Positions 16,002 through 25,168 of a stretch of DNA of 46,334 bases are shown piece after piece. This stretch comes from Methanolobus halotolerans (GTDB taxonomy: Archaea > Halobacteriota > Methanosarcinia > Methanosarcinales > Methanosarcinaceae), in the NCBI RefSeq assembly GCF_004745425.1, contig NZ_PGGK01000017.1, forward strand, positions 1 through 46,334, written 5' to 3'. Position numbers and translations under genes: made by a program. How positions within the stretch are numbered: position 1 is the stretch's first letter; every line of letters starts with the position of its first letter. A model generated the notes under the pieces. It did not search any database and was not told the origin of the DNA. It was given only the letters and a program-made list of their open reading frames with translations.

Positions 16002-18665
16002 CTATTTAGCATAAATTGATGAGCTATTGGAGATCGGGTCCTTCTCCACCATAAAAACGTTATCTGCAGAGTCGATCAATGATTCATCATGGGATACTAC
16101 CAGAATCTGCCCCACACCAATGTCGCGCATCATATCTATGAGTTTGATAAGCTGTTGCACATGTCCCCGGTCCAGGAAGACCGTAGGTTCATCCATTATA
16201 AGTGGTGGAAGCCCTGAGTCTTCCCCCGATATACCCAAAGAGAGAAGGCGGTATATGGCGCATCTGAGTACCAGATTGAATATGGCCCTTTCCCCGCCGC
16301 TCAACAGTTTAGGTTCAAGGGGAGTTCCATTCTTCTCAAACACAGTCAGATTATATTCATGATCAAGCCTGATATGCGAGTAGGCATTGTTCGAATACAT
16401 GAAAGCGAATATCTCGTTGATAAGAGCATCCAGGATGCCTATGTTATTCGAGCGTAATTCCGCACGGACACGCATGTACATAGCCTCCAGACCTTCTGCA
16501 TCCTCATAAACTGCATTCAGGTAAGCGGCCTTGTTTCTGAGGACCTCAAGCGTCTTTTTAAGCTCGCTCATGCGCTTCAGATCACTCTCAACCATTCCGG
16601 CCTGCTTTGTCAGACCTTCCCTTTCCGCTGTTAATTTCCCGATCTGCAAATTTATGTTCCTGAAAGCGTTTTCATAATCATTTAACAGGGATTCGAGTTT
16701 AGTAATATCAAGCCCGCCCATCTGTTCATCAACTTCTGCAAGATGGGCCCTTTTGTCAGCGGCCTGACTGTCAAAAAGCGAGATCATCTCACGAATACCC
16801 GTTATCCTCTCCTCCATCTTGTTTATGTCGGATACGGCCTTTTCGATCTCAAGAAGATTGTTTCGCACATTCCTTGCGACCTTAAGGTTTTCAAGGGACC
16901 TTTCATGTTCCTTGCGAGATGTCCCAGCATCCTGCTCCAGTTGAGAGACTTTGCTCTTAAGCTCTTTCAGAGAACTTTCAAGATACGTTTTTTGTGAAAG
17001 AATCTCCTCTTTCTTTTTTTCGTGATCTGCAATATTAAACTGGTATTCTTCCAGTAACTTTTTCTGGTTAGATATCTGATCATTCAGGGACTTTATCTCA
17101 CGTGTTTGGTACTCTATCTCGGTTTTATGCACCCTGGCTTCCTTTACCCTGCCAAGTTTAGACTCCAGATCTTCCTGCTTCTTCTTCAACCCAGACAGAT
17201 CCACAGTAAGTTCCTTTTGCTTAAGCAGATCTGCCCGGCTTGTCTCTTCGATGACCGAGCCATGAAGGTCCTGGCTACAGGTCGGACACTTACCTTTGCT
17301 CAACAATTCCCCGGACTTTTTGATTCTCTCCTGCAGATCAGCAATCTTCACCGCGATCTCCCTCTCCTTTCCATAAAGGTTCTTTAGCTGGTCACTCACC
17401 AGATCGAATATCTCTTCGATGTTCTCCAGCTTTTCAGGAGTGAGGCCCATGGATTCAATCGTTGACAGAACTGCAGACCTTTTTGTCCCGGAGTCTTCGA
17501 CCATCTTTTGTAGTTTTTTGATCCCGGCCTCCACAGAAGAGATCTTTTCCCGGACCTGAACTCCGGATTTTTCCAGCTGGACAGTTTGCTTTTTATTCTC
17601 TTCTATGGAGGTGGACAGGCCTGATAGCTCCTTTTCATGGACCGCTTTGTCCTTGTTGATGTCACTTAATTTGTCCCTCATTAAGCGCTCTTTACGATCC
17701 AGGTCCGATATCACAGCTTCAATATCATCATTATCTGTGGCATCCAGCTTCAATCGCATCTCTTCGGTGCTCTTTGCCGTCTTTTCAACAGTATCTTTCC
17801 GGGATCCTATATCCTTAGATATGGATTCTATCTGGGCATAGGCCTGCGTTCTTTTCTCACCGAACCCTTTTATCTGCGCCTGGATAGAACTCTTCTTATC
17901 TGCAAGTTCCCGGAACCTGGATATCTTCTGTGAGGTCTCATCTTTCAGAGATAGTGCACGGTCCCTTTTTTCATTAAGAGAGGTGATGGAATCCTCAAGT
18001 CCCCTGGAACGCGAAAGCAGTTCTGCCAGCCTTTCGGCAGGTTTTGAATCCTCAAGTTCCTGTATATCGGCTGTCATGTCCCTGATATGCCGTTCAGAAT
18101 CCCTCTGATGGCGACCCACGCCAATACGTGCGCTGGATGCACGTTCCCTGTATTCTTCCAGTTTACCAAGTTTTAGCAGGTCATCAATCATCCTCTGTCT
18201 GTCCCTGGGCTTTGAATTTATCAGGACATCGATCTCCCCCTGTCTAATATAGACACAGTTCCTGTAGGCTTCCTCGTCCATATTAAGGAGAGACTTGACA
18301 GCTTCATAGGTACGGGACGCCTGGTCGAAGATAATCTCCCCGTTCTTTTTAAGAATAGCACTGGTATTGGAAGCACGGCCCTTTTCCGGGTCGTTCCTGA
18401 AGGTCTGCTCAATAGAATAGTCATTTCCATTCTGCTCGAATTCAAGCACTATAGATGCTCTGGTCGCACCTTTGCGTATTAGATCAGAGAGCACGAAGTC
18501 CTTATCAAGTGTCTTACTTCCGAAAAGGCAGGTGAAGCAGGCCTCAAGAAGACTGGACTTGCCACTGCCGTTAACTCCCGAGACCACAGTCACACCATTC
18601 TCAAAGGAGAGATCCAGGCTTTCATAGCTCCTTATGTTCTGGATCGTCAGCCTTTTTATCATCAT
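16002..18665 (-). CDS. rad50: DNA double-strand break repair ATPase Rad50
   Basis: 887 residues. Walker A GVNGSGKSS is at about 30-38; coiled coils flank a zinc hook C460-P-T-C463; the carboxy-terminal head has LLSGGERAIFNLVLRCAIYRLL and Walker B LPPLIMDEPTVFLD, then VVSHDESL. Rad50 with Mre11 tethers and processes broken DNA ends. Its ATG overlaps the mre11 stop codon (ATGA), and a second ATG follows immediately, so the true start could be three bases later. Length matches other archaeal Rad50 proteins. It stops with TAG. Confidence 0.96.
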   Translation of the reverse strand: MMIKRLTIQNIRSYESLDLSFENGVTVVSGVNGSGKSSLLEACFTCLFGSKTLDKDFVLSDLIRKGATRASIVLEFEQNGNDYSIEQTFRNDPEKGRASNTSAILKKNGEIIFDQASRTYEAVKSLLNMDEEAYRNCVYIRQGEIDVLINSKPRDRQRMIDDLLKLGKLEEYRERASSARIGVGRHQRDSERHIRDMTADIQELEDSKPAERLAELLSRSRGLEDSITSLNEKRDRALSLKDETSQKISRFRELADKKSSIQAQIKGFGEKRTQAYAQIESISKDIGSRKDTVEKTAKSTEEMRLKLDATDNDDIEAVISDLDRKERLMRDKLSDINKDKAVHEKELSGLSTSIEENKKQTVQLEKSGVQVREKISSVEAGIKKLQKMVEDSGTKRSAVLSTIESMGLTPEKLENIEEIFDLVSDQLKNLYGKEREIAVKIADLQERIKKSGELLSKGKCPTCSQDLHGSVIEETSRADLLKQKELTVDLSGLKKKQEDLESKLGRVKEARVHKTEIEYQTREIKSLNDQISNQKKLLEEYQFNIADHEKKKEEILSQKTYLESSLKELKSKVSQLEQDAGTSRKEHERSLENLKVARNVRNNLLEIEKAVSDINKMEERITGIREMISLFDSQAADKRAHLAEVDEQMGGLDITKLESLLNDYENAFRNINLQIGKLTAEREGLTKQAGMVESDLKRMSELKKTLEVLRNKAAYLNAVYEDAEGLEAMYMRVRAELRSNNIGILDALINEIFAFMYSNNAYSHIRLDHEYNLTVFEKNGTPLEPKLLSGGERAIFNLVLRCAIYRLLSLGISGEDSGLPPLIMDEPTVFLDRGHVQQLIKLIDMMRDIGVGQILVVSHDESLIDSADNVFMVEKDPISNSSSIYAK

Positions 18666-20227
18666 AGGTAGTCACCAAGATTATACTGCCTGGGTTTGTG
18701 GTCTGTTTTCTCTTTTGAAGCTTGTTTTTCTTCAGAAGGTGATGTATCCTTTTTTACTTCTTCTTTTGCCCCTTCGTGGGCTTTTATACCACTTTCAGGC
18801 ATATCCTTTTCATATTCTGTGGCAGGCGCATCTTCTTCACAAGCGTATTCCTGTTGTGAACCTGCCATCTTTTCAACCACGGTTTCAGACGAAGTAGTCA
18901 GCCCCTGAACGGCATTGACCTCCTCTGTAGAAAGCTCAGCCAGTTGCCCGATGCTTTCTGTGATATGTTCTTCGACAGGCTTTCCGGCTTTACAAATAGT
19001 ATCAACTTCATTATGAGCTAGTACCGTCACCTCAGGCCTTTCCTCTATAGATGCGGGAAGTTCATCAGTTACCTTGGACCTGGATACAACAATATCAGAG
19101 AAATCAGTACTGTCCATTAGTTTCCCCAGCTTTTTTTCCACTTCAGCATCGACCTTTGTCTTTACTACTGTCGGGTCCCTGACAATCTCATCCACCATTA
19201 GACCGCCATCAGTAAGATGCATTTTTCTAATCTCCTCCTTTACCGCATCATCCGGGTCGGCAAAAGAAACAGGCATCCGGGCATCATCCAGAGATATCTC
19301 GCCTGTCCGGAGGTCCCTGATACCCGGGACAAGGGCTTTGCGGGAGAGCAGGAACTTCTCCACCTCGCTGAATATGACTTTGACACCGGGGTCTCCCGAT
19401 ATATTGATAAAGACGACCTTTTCCTCTATGTCGTGCTCCTTTATAGCTGCAAATATCTCATCATAGGCATCTGAATCCTTTTCAAGATGGACCGGAATGA
19501 AAACGAACTCCCTTGTCGGAATGATACGTCTGCTGATATCCACTCCTGCCTCACTTACAGATATTATATTGTAAGAGCGCGGCTCCCGCTCAGAAGTGCT
19601 GTTGCGCTCGGTACTGCCGCAATACGTTACCCAGACATTGTCCACTTTAATTATTTCGTGTTTATGGTTATCTCCAAGGAGCACTGCGTCCACATTGAAC
19701 GGCAGGGCATCTATGACTTCATGCATATCCCATTCCCCGAACGGGAAAGGTTTCATGAGCTGATGCATCACAAGAAGATTATGCCGTGCGTCGGCAGGCG
19801 TATCATCAAACACTGTATAATCAAACAAAGGTATGCGGGATCTGGGAACACTGTCTATACCATATATCGCCACGCCTCCCAGCTTAAAAGGTGTGGTTCC
19901 AAGGCGTGTGACAAGCCCCATAGTTCCGAAAAGGTCCAGCCATTGGGTACTCTGTTTGCTCTCATGATTCCCCACGATCGCCAGCAGAGGTATATCGGCA
20001 CTTTTCAGTTTTGAGAAGAGCTCCATCGCCCCGAGTATATCATCCAGTGTAGGGTTCCTTGAATCGAAAAGATCACCGGCATGCACTACTGCATCCGCCT
20101 TCGCCTCAATGGCATCATCTATTACCCTGGAAAAGGCGTCCATGAAATCCTGTCTGCGCGCTTCACTATGATACTGGCGATAACCTAAATGTGTATCCCC
20201 GGTGTGGATAATCCTTATCTCATCCAT
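18662..20227 (-). CDS. mre11: DNA double-strand break repair nuclease Mre11 with acidic tail
   Basis: 521 residues. Metallophosphoesterase motifs are HTGDTHLGY (residues 8-16), HAGDLFDS, GNHES and LLGDNHKHE, giving the two-metal nuclease centre. After the capping domain the last ~130 residues are acidic and low in complexity. The protein ends in QYNLGDYL (514-521), which fits a PCNA-interacting pattern (Q-x-x-L-x-x-Y-L). The gene lies directly upstream of rad50 with a 4-base overlap. No Shine-Dalgarno sequence is seen, so translation may be leaderless. It is divergent from the pilin arrays. Confidence 0.95.
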   Translation of the reverse strand: MDEIRIIHTGDTHLGYRQYHSEARRQDFMDAFSRVIDDAIEAKADAVVHAGDLFDSRNPTLDDILGAMELFSKLKSADIPLLAIVGNHESKQSTQWLDLFGTMGLVTRLGTTPFKLGGVAIYGIDSVPRSRIPLFDYTVFDDTPADARHNLLVMHQLMKPFPFGEWDMHEVIDALPFNVDAVLLGDNHKHEIIKVDNVWVTYCGSTERNSTSEREPRSYNIISVSEAGVDISRRIIPTREFVFIPVHLEKDSDAYDEIFAAIKEHDIEEKVVFINISGDPGVKVIFSEVEKFLLSRKALVPGIRDLRTGEISLDDARMPVSFADPDDAVKEEIRKMHLTDGGLMVDEIVRDPTVVKTKVDAEVEKKLGKLMDSTDFSDIVVSRSKVTDELPASIEERPEVTVLAHNEVDTICKAGKPVEEHITESIGQLAELSTEEVNAVQGLTTSSETVVEKMAGSQQEYACEEDAPATEYEKDMPESGIKAHEGAKEEVKKDTSPSEEKQASKEKTDHKPRQYNLGDYL

Positions 20228-20314
20228 CAGGAGGTATCATATGCGCTCCCCGCTTTTAAGATTGCCTGTCCACGCAGAAGCAGGCAACTTCATTACATAA
20301 TTAAATTTAACTTA

Positions 20315-20376
20315 GAGTTACTTTGTCGGATTATAAATAACCATTTATTTTTATACAATGGGTAAGTATATTAAAA
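20315..20376 (+). promoter_or_regulatory. Promoter of pilin array 1
   Basis: TATA box TTATAAATA at 20331-20339, preceded by GAGTTACTTTG at 20315-20325. The same 11-mer occurs upstream of the histidine kinase (minus strand, 40916-40926), so it may be a shared regulator site. The expected leader is short, about 15 bases. Confidence 0.45.
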
Positions 20377-20853
20377 ATGGGAATTATGGATACTAAAGGT
20401 CAGATCACCATAGATTATCTTATCGGTATCACAGTTTTTTTATTTGCAGTTGTATTTGTGTTCAGTTATACTTCCGGGATCTTTACACCCTTCCAGTCCA
20501 ATTCCGACGAAGTTACCCTGATTGCTGACAGGATATCCACAACTATTGTGGAAAAAAGGATGAGTGCAATGGATGAGACAGTTCCCAATCTTGTCAGCGG
20601 AGCAAGAGTTGATGAATTCTTTACAGAACTTAATACAAGTTATGATTCCACTCTGGACTCACTGGGCATGAACGGCAGTTACCTTCGATATGACCTCAAT
20701 ATCACATTAGAGAATGGTACGTCCCTAATCGATTCGGCAGGAGAGATAATTCCTGCAGAGGTCAACGTGGGACAGACAAAAAGAGTAGTCCTGTACAGGA
20801 ATGAGAGTACAGGGAACACCGAACTTCTTATCATGTCCTTCAGGGTGTGGTAA
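20377..20853 (+). CDS. Pilin-like protein A (array 1)
   Basis: 158 residues. A class III leader is seen: TKG followed by QITIDYLIG and a hydrophobic helix (about residues 13-30). Cleavage would fall after Gly8, before Gln9, as in archaeal pilins. The rest is a polar domain with several N-glycosylation sites (NTS, NGS, NIT, NGT, NES), ending SFRVW. A second ATG nine bases later (MDTKGQ) may be the real start; neither has a clear ribosome site. It is first in the six-gene array. The close relative at 25169 shares GxFTPFQSNSDEVTLIADR. Confidence 0.8.
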   Translation: MGIMDTKGQITIDYLIGITVFLFAVVFVFSYTSGIFTPFQSNSDEVTLIADRISTTIVEKRMSAMDETVPNLVSGARVDEFFTELNTSYDSTLDSLGMNGSYLRYDLNITLENGTSLIDSAGEIIPAEVNVGQTKRVVLYRNESTGNTELLIMSFRVW

Positions 20854-21472
20854 AATCAAAATAAAATCATCCTCTCTTACAAAATATGATCAAAATGGTC
20901 AGATGCATACCCTTGAAGCCATCATGGCTGCAATGATAATGTTTGCGATTATAGTTTTCACAGTACAGGCAACTTCACTTACTCCTCTCACATCTTCCAC
21001 GGCCAATGCTCACATAGAAGCCCAGCTCCAGACAATGGGGCAGGACATGCTCAATGCCCTTTCATATTCAGCCTATGGCAATGATTCTGATCTGAAGACG
21101 GATATACTGAACTGGGACGGCGAGCAGTACGTCTGGAACGGGACAGCCTACAGGACAGTAAGATCGCCAACTTACGAACTTCAATCCAGTTCGCTTGCCC
21201 GGACACTCGAATTCATCGCAGTCAGGAGAGGTATCGCCCATAATGTACATTTCAGCTGGGTAAATGAAGAAGGCATCGCCGTATCTCACAGATACATCTA
21301 CAACGGAGACCCTTCGAATAACGCTGTAATGATATCTAAAAAAGTCCAATTATCCGATGCCGACGTAGACAAAACGACGGGTTTCGAGGCACAAACAGGC
21401 GTACCGGATGCAAGTAATGAAACGGACTTTTACAATATTATCAACGTAAAGATGACACTCTGGAGGATGTAG
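20801..21472 (+). CDS. Pilin-like protein B (array 1)
   Basis: Up to 223 residues. The conserved part begins QNGQMHTLEAIMAAMIMFAIIVF, a class III leader and helix, followed by VQATSLTPLTSSTANAHIEAQLQ, nearly identical in its array-2 partner. The carboxy terminus is VKMTLWRM. The only standard start codon upstream of the leader is ATG 20801, inside gene A (52-base overlap), which gives an atypical 34-residue leader; a non-standard start such as ATA near 20863 is possible, since the partner gene starts four bases after A'. It stops with TAG. Confidence 0.72.
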   Translation: MRVQGTPNFLSCPSGCGKIKIKSSSLTKYDQNGQMHTLEAIMAAMIMFAIIVFTVQATSLTPLTSSTANAHIEAQLQTMGQDMLNALSYSAYGNDSDLKTDILNWDGEQYVWNGTAYRTVRSPTYELQSSSLARTLEFIAVRRGIAHNVHFSWVNEEGIAVSHRYIYNGDPSNNAVMISKKVQLSDADVDKTTGFEAQTGVPDASNETDFYNIINVKMTLWRM

Positions 21473-21479
21473 TGATCCC

Positions 21480-22337
21480 ATGAAAAAGCTAGATGATTCC
21501 GCCCAGTTGCTACTGATCGCAGGGTTTGCCATCGGTGTAGGCATAGTTGTAATTACAGTTATGCTGAACAACGTGATATATGCCAGCAACATGGCGTCGG
21601 AATCAAGCATTGATACCTCCCGCTACGATATTGCAAATGCCATCCAGACCACTACAGAGGCATATCAGGATGCCTACATTTACAGTAGGCAAAACGGGAA
21701 TAACAGTACTCTCTATGAAGAATACATTAATTCCTATACAAGAAAAGTCAGTCAGAACTATGCAACAGGAGGCTTTACCTTCCACCTGCAGAACCATAAT
21801 TATTCAGAACCTTACTACACTCACAACGGGCTTGCAGGCGGGAAAGGGAACTGGACCCTGGTGAATAATGTAAACACAACTGAATCGTTCTTTATCACCC
21901 CAAAAACATCCACAATGGGAAATGAGTCAAATCCACTTGTCTTCGAAGCGGTAAATCAGAGCGGGAGCAGCTTGTGGTCCATCAAGATGTATAATTCAAG
22001 TGGCAATGTAAACATAACCGTCACAGTCGGTTCACTAGCACCTAACTACAGTAACAATACCGGAAGTAATCCCGAGCTTAATATAACAGGCAATAAAATC
22101 AATAATGAGACTTTTATTTTCAACTATTCTGCCTCCACGGAAGGCCAGGATTATTCAATAAACATCTATAACGCCAGCAATACCATTGGCATGTGCACAA
22201 TATCCGGAAACCTCACATCAGGCCGGTCATTTACGCTGATGAGGCACAATGTGGCTAACCCTACCCTGAAGATGAGTTCCAGCCGGATGAGCGTCAACCG
22301 GACGGTGCCGGTCCTCCTGCCGGGAGGAATACCATGA
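21480..22337 (+). CDS. Pilin-like protein C (array 1)
   Basis: 285 residues. The amino terminus MKKLDDSAQLLLIAGFAIG is a short basic leader with SAQ at the expected processing point, then a hydrophobic helix to about residue 30. NNVIYASNMASE follows and is conserved in the partner at 26310. The large carboxy-terminal domain is rich in Asn, Ser and Thr with many N-glycosylation sites, and ends VPVLLPGGIP, also conserved. The stop overlaps the start of gene D as ATGA. It is probably a surface-exposed subunit. Confidence 0.78.
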   Translation: MKKLDDSAQLLLIAGFAIGVGIVVITVMLNNVIYASNMASESSIDTSRYDIANAIQTTTEAYQDAYIYSRQNGNNSTLYEEYINSYTRKVSQNYATGGFTFHLQNHNYSEPYYTHNGLAGGKGNWTLVNNVNTTESFFITPKTSTMGNESNPLVFEAVNQSGSSLWSIKMYNSSGNVNITVTVGSLAPNYSNNTGSNPELNITGNKINNETFIFNYSASTEGQDYSINIYNASNTIGMCTISGNLTSGRSFTLMRHNVANPTLKMSSSRMSVNRTVPVLLPGGIP

Positions 22338-22807
22338 AAGGACTATCCGGCGATGAGAATGCCGTATCCGTTCCGATTGGGTTCATACTCACATTCTCCA
22401 TAACGGTCCTCGTGCTGGTAGTTACTCTGACATCATTCTATTCAATGATGGACCAGGCAGAGCAGACAGTGATGCGCGATGAGTTCGAGATTCACGGAAG
22501 CGATATTGCTGTCCGTATAGCAGCTATAGATACAACAGTTGCCATAGCAGAAGATGCCGGCTCCGGTATTCAGGAGATCAGTTACAGACTATCCCTGCCG
22601 GACAGGATTGCAGGAAAGGAATATTCAATAGAGTTCTCAAATATTACAAATGATATTATCATCGCATCTGAGGAAAGGGATGAAACCAGAGTTAAGGTAC
22701 CTTATTCCACTGAAGATACAACAGTTACCCCAACCACGCTTTACAGTTCAAAGGGCGAATACCTGATAGTTTACAACCCGATCACCAATACCATTGACAT
22801 ATCCTGA
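22334..22807 (+). CDS. Pilin-like protein D (array 1)
   Basis: 157 residues. The leader GDENAVSVPIGFILTFSITVLVLVV has the A-V-S pattern of archaeal type IV pilins. After the helix comes MMDQAEQTVMRDEFEIHGSDI, the best-conserved stretch between the two arrays, where 36 bases are identical. The remainder is a compact beta-rich domain with RDETRVKVPY. GGAGGA precedes the ATG, and the gene overlaps C by four bases in both arrays. It is probably a minor pilin or pseudopilin. Confidence 0.78.
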   Translation: MKGLSGDENAVSVPIGFILTFSITVLVLVVTLTSFYSMMDQAEQTVMRDEFEIHGSDIAVRIAAIDTTVAIAEDAGSGIQEISYRLSLPDRIAGKEYSIEFSNITNDIIIASEERDETRVKVPYSTEDTTVTPTTLYSSKGEYLIVYNPITNTIDIS

Positions 22808-22817
22808 GGATGAGTGC

Positions 22818-23606
22818 ATGGACAGCAGGAAAAAGAAAGGAAAAAGCATTGTTGAATCCGAAGATGCTCTTTCGGAAGTACTTGGGTTCAGCCTCACCCT
22901 TGGGTTGATGGTCCTGGCACTTGCCGTAATTGGTGTTGCAGGATATCCTATGCTCGATCAGATGCAGGAAAGAGGACATCTGCTCAACATAGAACAGAGT
23001 TTCTCGGTACTGCAGCCAAACATCAACAAAGTGGCATACGGAAAAGCACCATCCCAATCGGTGGAGCTTAAGATGTACGGAAGCCAGGTATCGGCAACAG
23101 GTACCAGTTATATGAATATGAGTATGCAAGCATGGAACAGTACGAGTTCGGATTACGACACTCCTTCTCTGGAAAGACAGATGAGAAAGATAGAGAACCA
23201 GTATGGAGAAAATTTCATTGCCTATGAGAACACCGGGGTATGGGCCAGATATCCACAAGGAGGGTCAGTGATCATCTCAAAACCTGATTTTGCATATCAC
23301 GACAATGTATTACTTGTCCCGATGGTCACCATTTCAGGTTCGAAGAGCGTGTCAGGTACAGGGCTGACACGTGTGATCTCCCAGGGCGGACAGACATCTG
23401 TGTCGGTGTACGAGAATGTATCAGCTGTCACCATAACCCTAACCAGCGATTACTACGAAAGTTGGGGAAGATACCTTAATGAAACGCTGGAAATGGACAT
23501 AAACAATGTGGACTCCGGGAATAATACCATATCTGCAAGCCGGAATTATAATCCTGGCATAGATGTGATTGTAACATTATCCCCGATGAGTGTAACTATA
23601 GAGTAG
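22818..23606 (+). CDS. Pilin-like protein E (array 1)
   Basis: 262 residues from ATG 22818, chosen because TGAGGA lies seven bases upstream; an in-frame ATG at 22794 would overlap gene D. The leader ESEDALSEVLGFSLTLGLMVLALAVIGVAG is pilin-like. Then come NINKVAYGKAPSQSVELKMYG, YENTGVWARYPQGGSVIISKPDF and SDYYESWGRYLNE, all shared with E'. The same motif logic (GEx[25 protein letters not shown]) recurs in gene F, so E and F are paralogues. It stops with TAG. Confidence 0.78.
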   Translation: MDSRKKKGKSIVESEDALSEVLGFSLTLGLMVLALAVIGVAGYPMLDQMQERGHLLNIEQSFSVLQPNINKVAYGKAPSQSVELKMYGSQVSATGTSYMNMSMQAWNSTSSDYDTPSLERQMRKIENQYGENFIAYENTGVWARYPQGGSVIISKPDFAYHDNVLLVPMVTISGSKSVSGTGLTRVISQGGQTSVSVYENVSAVTITLTSDYYESWGRYLNETLEMDINNVDSGNNTISASRNYNPGIDVIVTLSPMSVTIE

Positions 23607-23617
23607 AAGGTGTCATA

Positions 23618-25084
23618 ATGGTTAAAAATTTACTCCGGTCTGAGAAAGCTGTGTCTGCTGTAGTAGGAGTGATGATTATTCTTGCACTGACAATCACATC
23701 CATAAGTGTCATCCTTTTATATTCCGCACCTTCCATGGAGAACATGCAGGACATGGCCAGCGCCCAGAGAGCGGAGCAGGCATTCACTGTATTCGATTCC
23801 AGGACCAGCAAGGTAGCGCTGGGAGAATCACCAAGCCAGACCACATCATTTTCTATAATGGACGGAAGTGTTAGTGTCAACGGAGATGAGCAGGCATATC
23901 AGAACAGCCAGATAGTTGTGGTGTGCACCCAGCTTGACAGTACCTCATGGCATACTAACTACCGTAATAATAGATACAAATGGAACAGCTGGGAGGGTTA
24001 TGAGAGTGAAGACAATGTAACTGTGTTCAATTCAAGCTTGGGAAGCATCACCTACATCCAGGGAGAACGCCTCATAGGTTATGAGGGCGGAGGTGTGTGG
24101 TCAAAATATCCTACCGGAAAAGCTGTTATGATATCACCCCCGGAGTTCCACTACAACGGAGAAACTCTGACACTTCCGATTATGAAAATATACGGAAATG
24201 AGGTATTCAGCGGAAAGACCGATGTCGCGGTGACTGTAAGCTCCGATAATATGCCTGTAGTACTATACCCAGACAATATAGACAGAGTAAATCCCTTGAA
24301 TTCCGATAAAGTACTGATCTACATAAAAAGCGAATTCTACACTGCCTGGGCCGAGTATGCAGATTCCCTGACCTACGCCAGTGCAGAGACAGATGATGCA
24401 AACCAGACAGCTGTGGTGGAATTGGAAGTGCTCCCGGAAATGGGAAAGGATCAGTTGAAACAGGCTTTCAAAATCGGTTCTCTCAACAACACAAATCCTA
24501 CGCCATTGTATGATTTTGCGTTAAATCTGGAAGCAAAATCAAGTCAGGGACTGAATCCGAACAATTACCAGATAGCTGCTACCTCCGGCACGAAGACTTT
24601 AACATACTATATACAAAAAACCGGTAATGATAAGTTGACAATAGAACTTGCTTATGAAGATACTGCCACAAATGGAGGCATTGAGAATTGGGAAGGAGCA
24701 AATAAGAATGAGGATGCATTTCCAATAAATGATTCAAAAGAAGACTCTTCTGCTACGGTAGATTTGTTGAGTGAATCCATTAACATGATATATACTTCAA
24801 ATGAAGCTGATTTTTCATGGGGCCCTGAAAGTTCCGTAAGTATCCCTCCGGACCTCTATATCACAAAAAGCCAAAACCAAACTCAACTATTGTACAATAT
24901 ATCCCAGCATTACATGAAGCTTCTTACAATGGATGGCTCTGTTAAGTTTAATATCCAGTCGCCAGGACAGTCGGATCCTGTAGATTACTCGGAATCAACA
25001 CTCAACTTGTTCTATGACGGTATGCCCGGCAGCATAACTTACCTTCATGTAAGCAGAAATGATCTTTCAGTCGCACTCAGTTAG
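23618..25084 (+). CDS. Large pilin-like protein F (array 1)
   Basis: 488 residues. The leader LLRSEKAVSAVVGVMIILALTITSISVILLY is a classic archaeal pilin amino terminus (EKAVS-AVVGV). Residues about 30-230 match protein E's fold ([54 protein letters not shown]). A further ~250 residues are Asn/Thr/Ser-rich and probably exposed. The partner at 28447 keeps DFSWGPxSS and the NISQHYMKLL segment. The size suggests an adhesive tip or cell-surface subunit. AAGGTG precedes ATG; the gene ends in TAG. Confidence 0.78.
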   Translation: MVKNLLRSEKAVSAVVGVMIILALTITSISVILLYSAPSMENMQDMASAQRAEQAFTVFDSRTSKVALGESPSQTTSFSIMDGSVSVNGDEQAYQNSQIVVVCTQLDSTSWHTNYRNNRYKWNSWEGYESEDNVTVFNSSLGSITYIQGERLIGYEGGGVWSKYPTGKAVMISPPEFHYNGETLTLPIMKIYGNEVFSGKTDVAVTVSSDNMPVVLYPDNIDRVNPLNSDKVLIYIKSEFYTAWAEYADSLTYASAETDDANQTAVVELEVLPEMGKDQLKQAFKIGSLNNTNPTPLYDFALNLEAKSSQGLNPNNYQIAATSGTKTLTYYIQKTGNDKLTIELAYEDTATNGGIENWEGANKNEDAFPINDSKEDSSATVDLLSESINMIYTSNEADFSWGPESSVSIPPDLYITKSQNQTQLLYNISQHYMKLLTMDGSVKFNIQSPGQSDPVDYSESTLNLFYDGMPGSITYLHVSRNDLSVALS

Positions 25085-25088
25085 AGAA

Positions 25089-25107
25089 TGTTGTTGAGAG
25101 AACAACA
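25089..25107 (+). terminator. Hairpin between the two pilin arrays
   Basis: TGTTGTT (25089-25095) pairs with AACAACA (25101-25107) over a five-base loop, five bases after the stop of F. No T run follows directly, so it may be a weak terminator or processing site. Confidence 0.3.
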
Positions 25108-25114
25108 AACTCTT

Positions 25115-25168
25115 CATATATTTGTTGATCATCTTTTTATATAATTAAGTTAATATATATGAGGTAGT
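25115..25168 (+). promoter_or_regulatory. Promoter and ribosome site of pilin array 2
   Basis: TATA-like CATATATTTG (25115-25124) and TTTTTATATAAT (25135-25146) precede GAGGT (25161-25165) and the ATG at 25169. Array 2 therefore probably has its own promoter, and it lacks the GAGTTACTTTG motif found before array 1. Confidence 0.45.

Larger units (their letters stand above)
20377..25084 (+). repeat. Tandem pilin array, copy 1 (genes A-F)
   Basis: Six co-directional genes that correspond one to one, in the same order, with six genes in 25169-29955. Every pair is similar along its length, so the whole block was duplicated in tandem. The copies have diverged clearly at the protein level but share stretches of near-identical DNA, for example 36 identical bases at 22456-22491 and 27271-27306. 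Confidence 0.9.
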
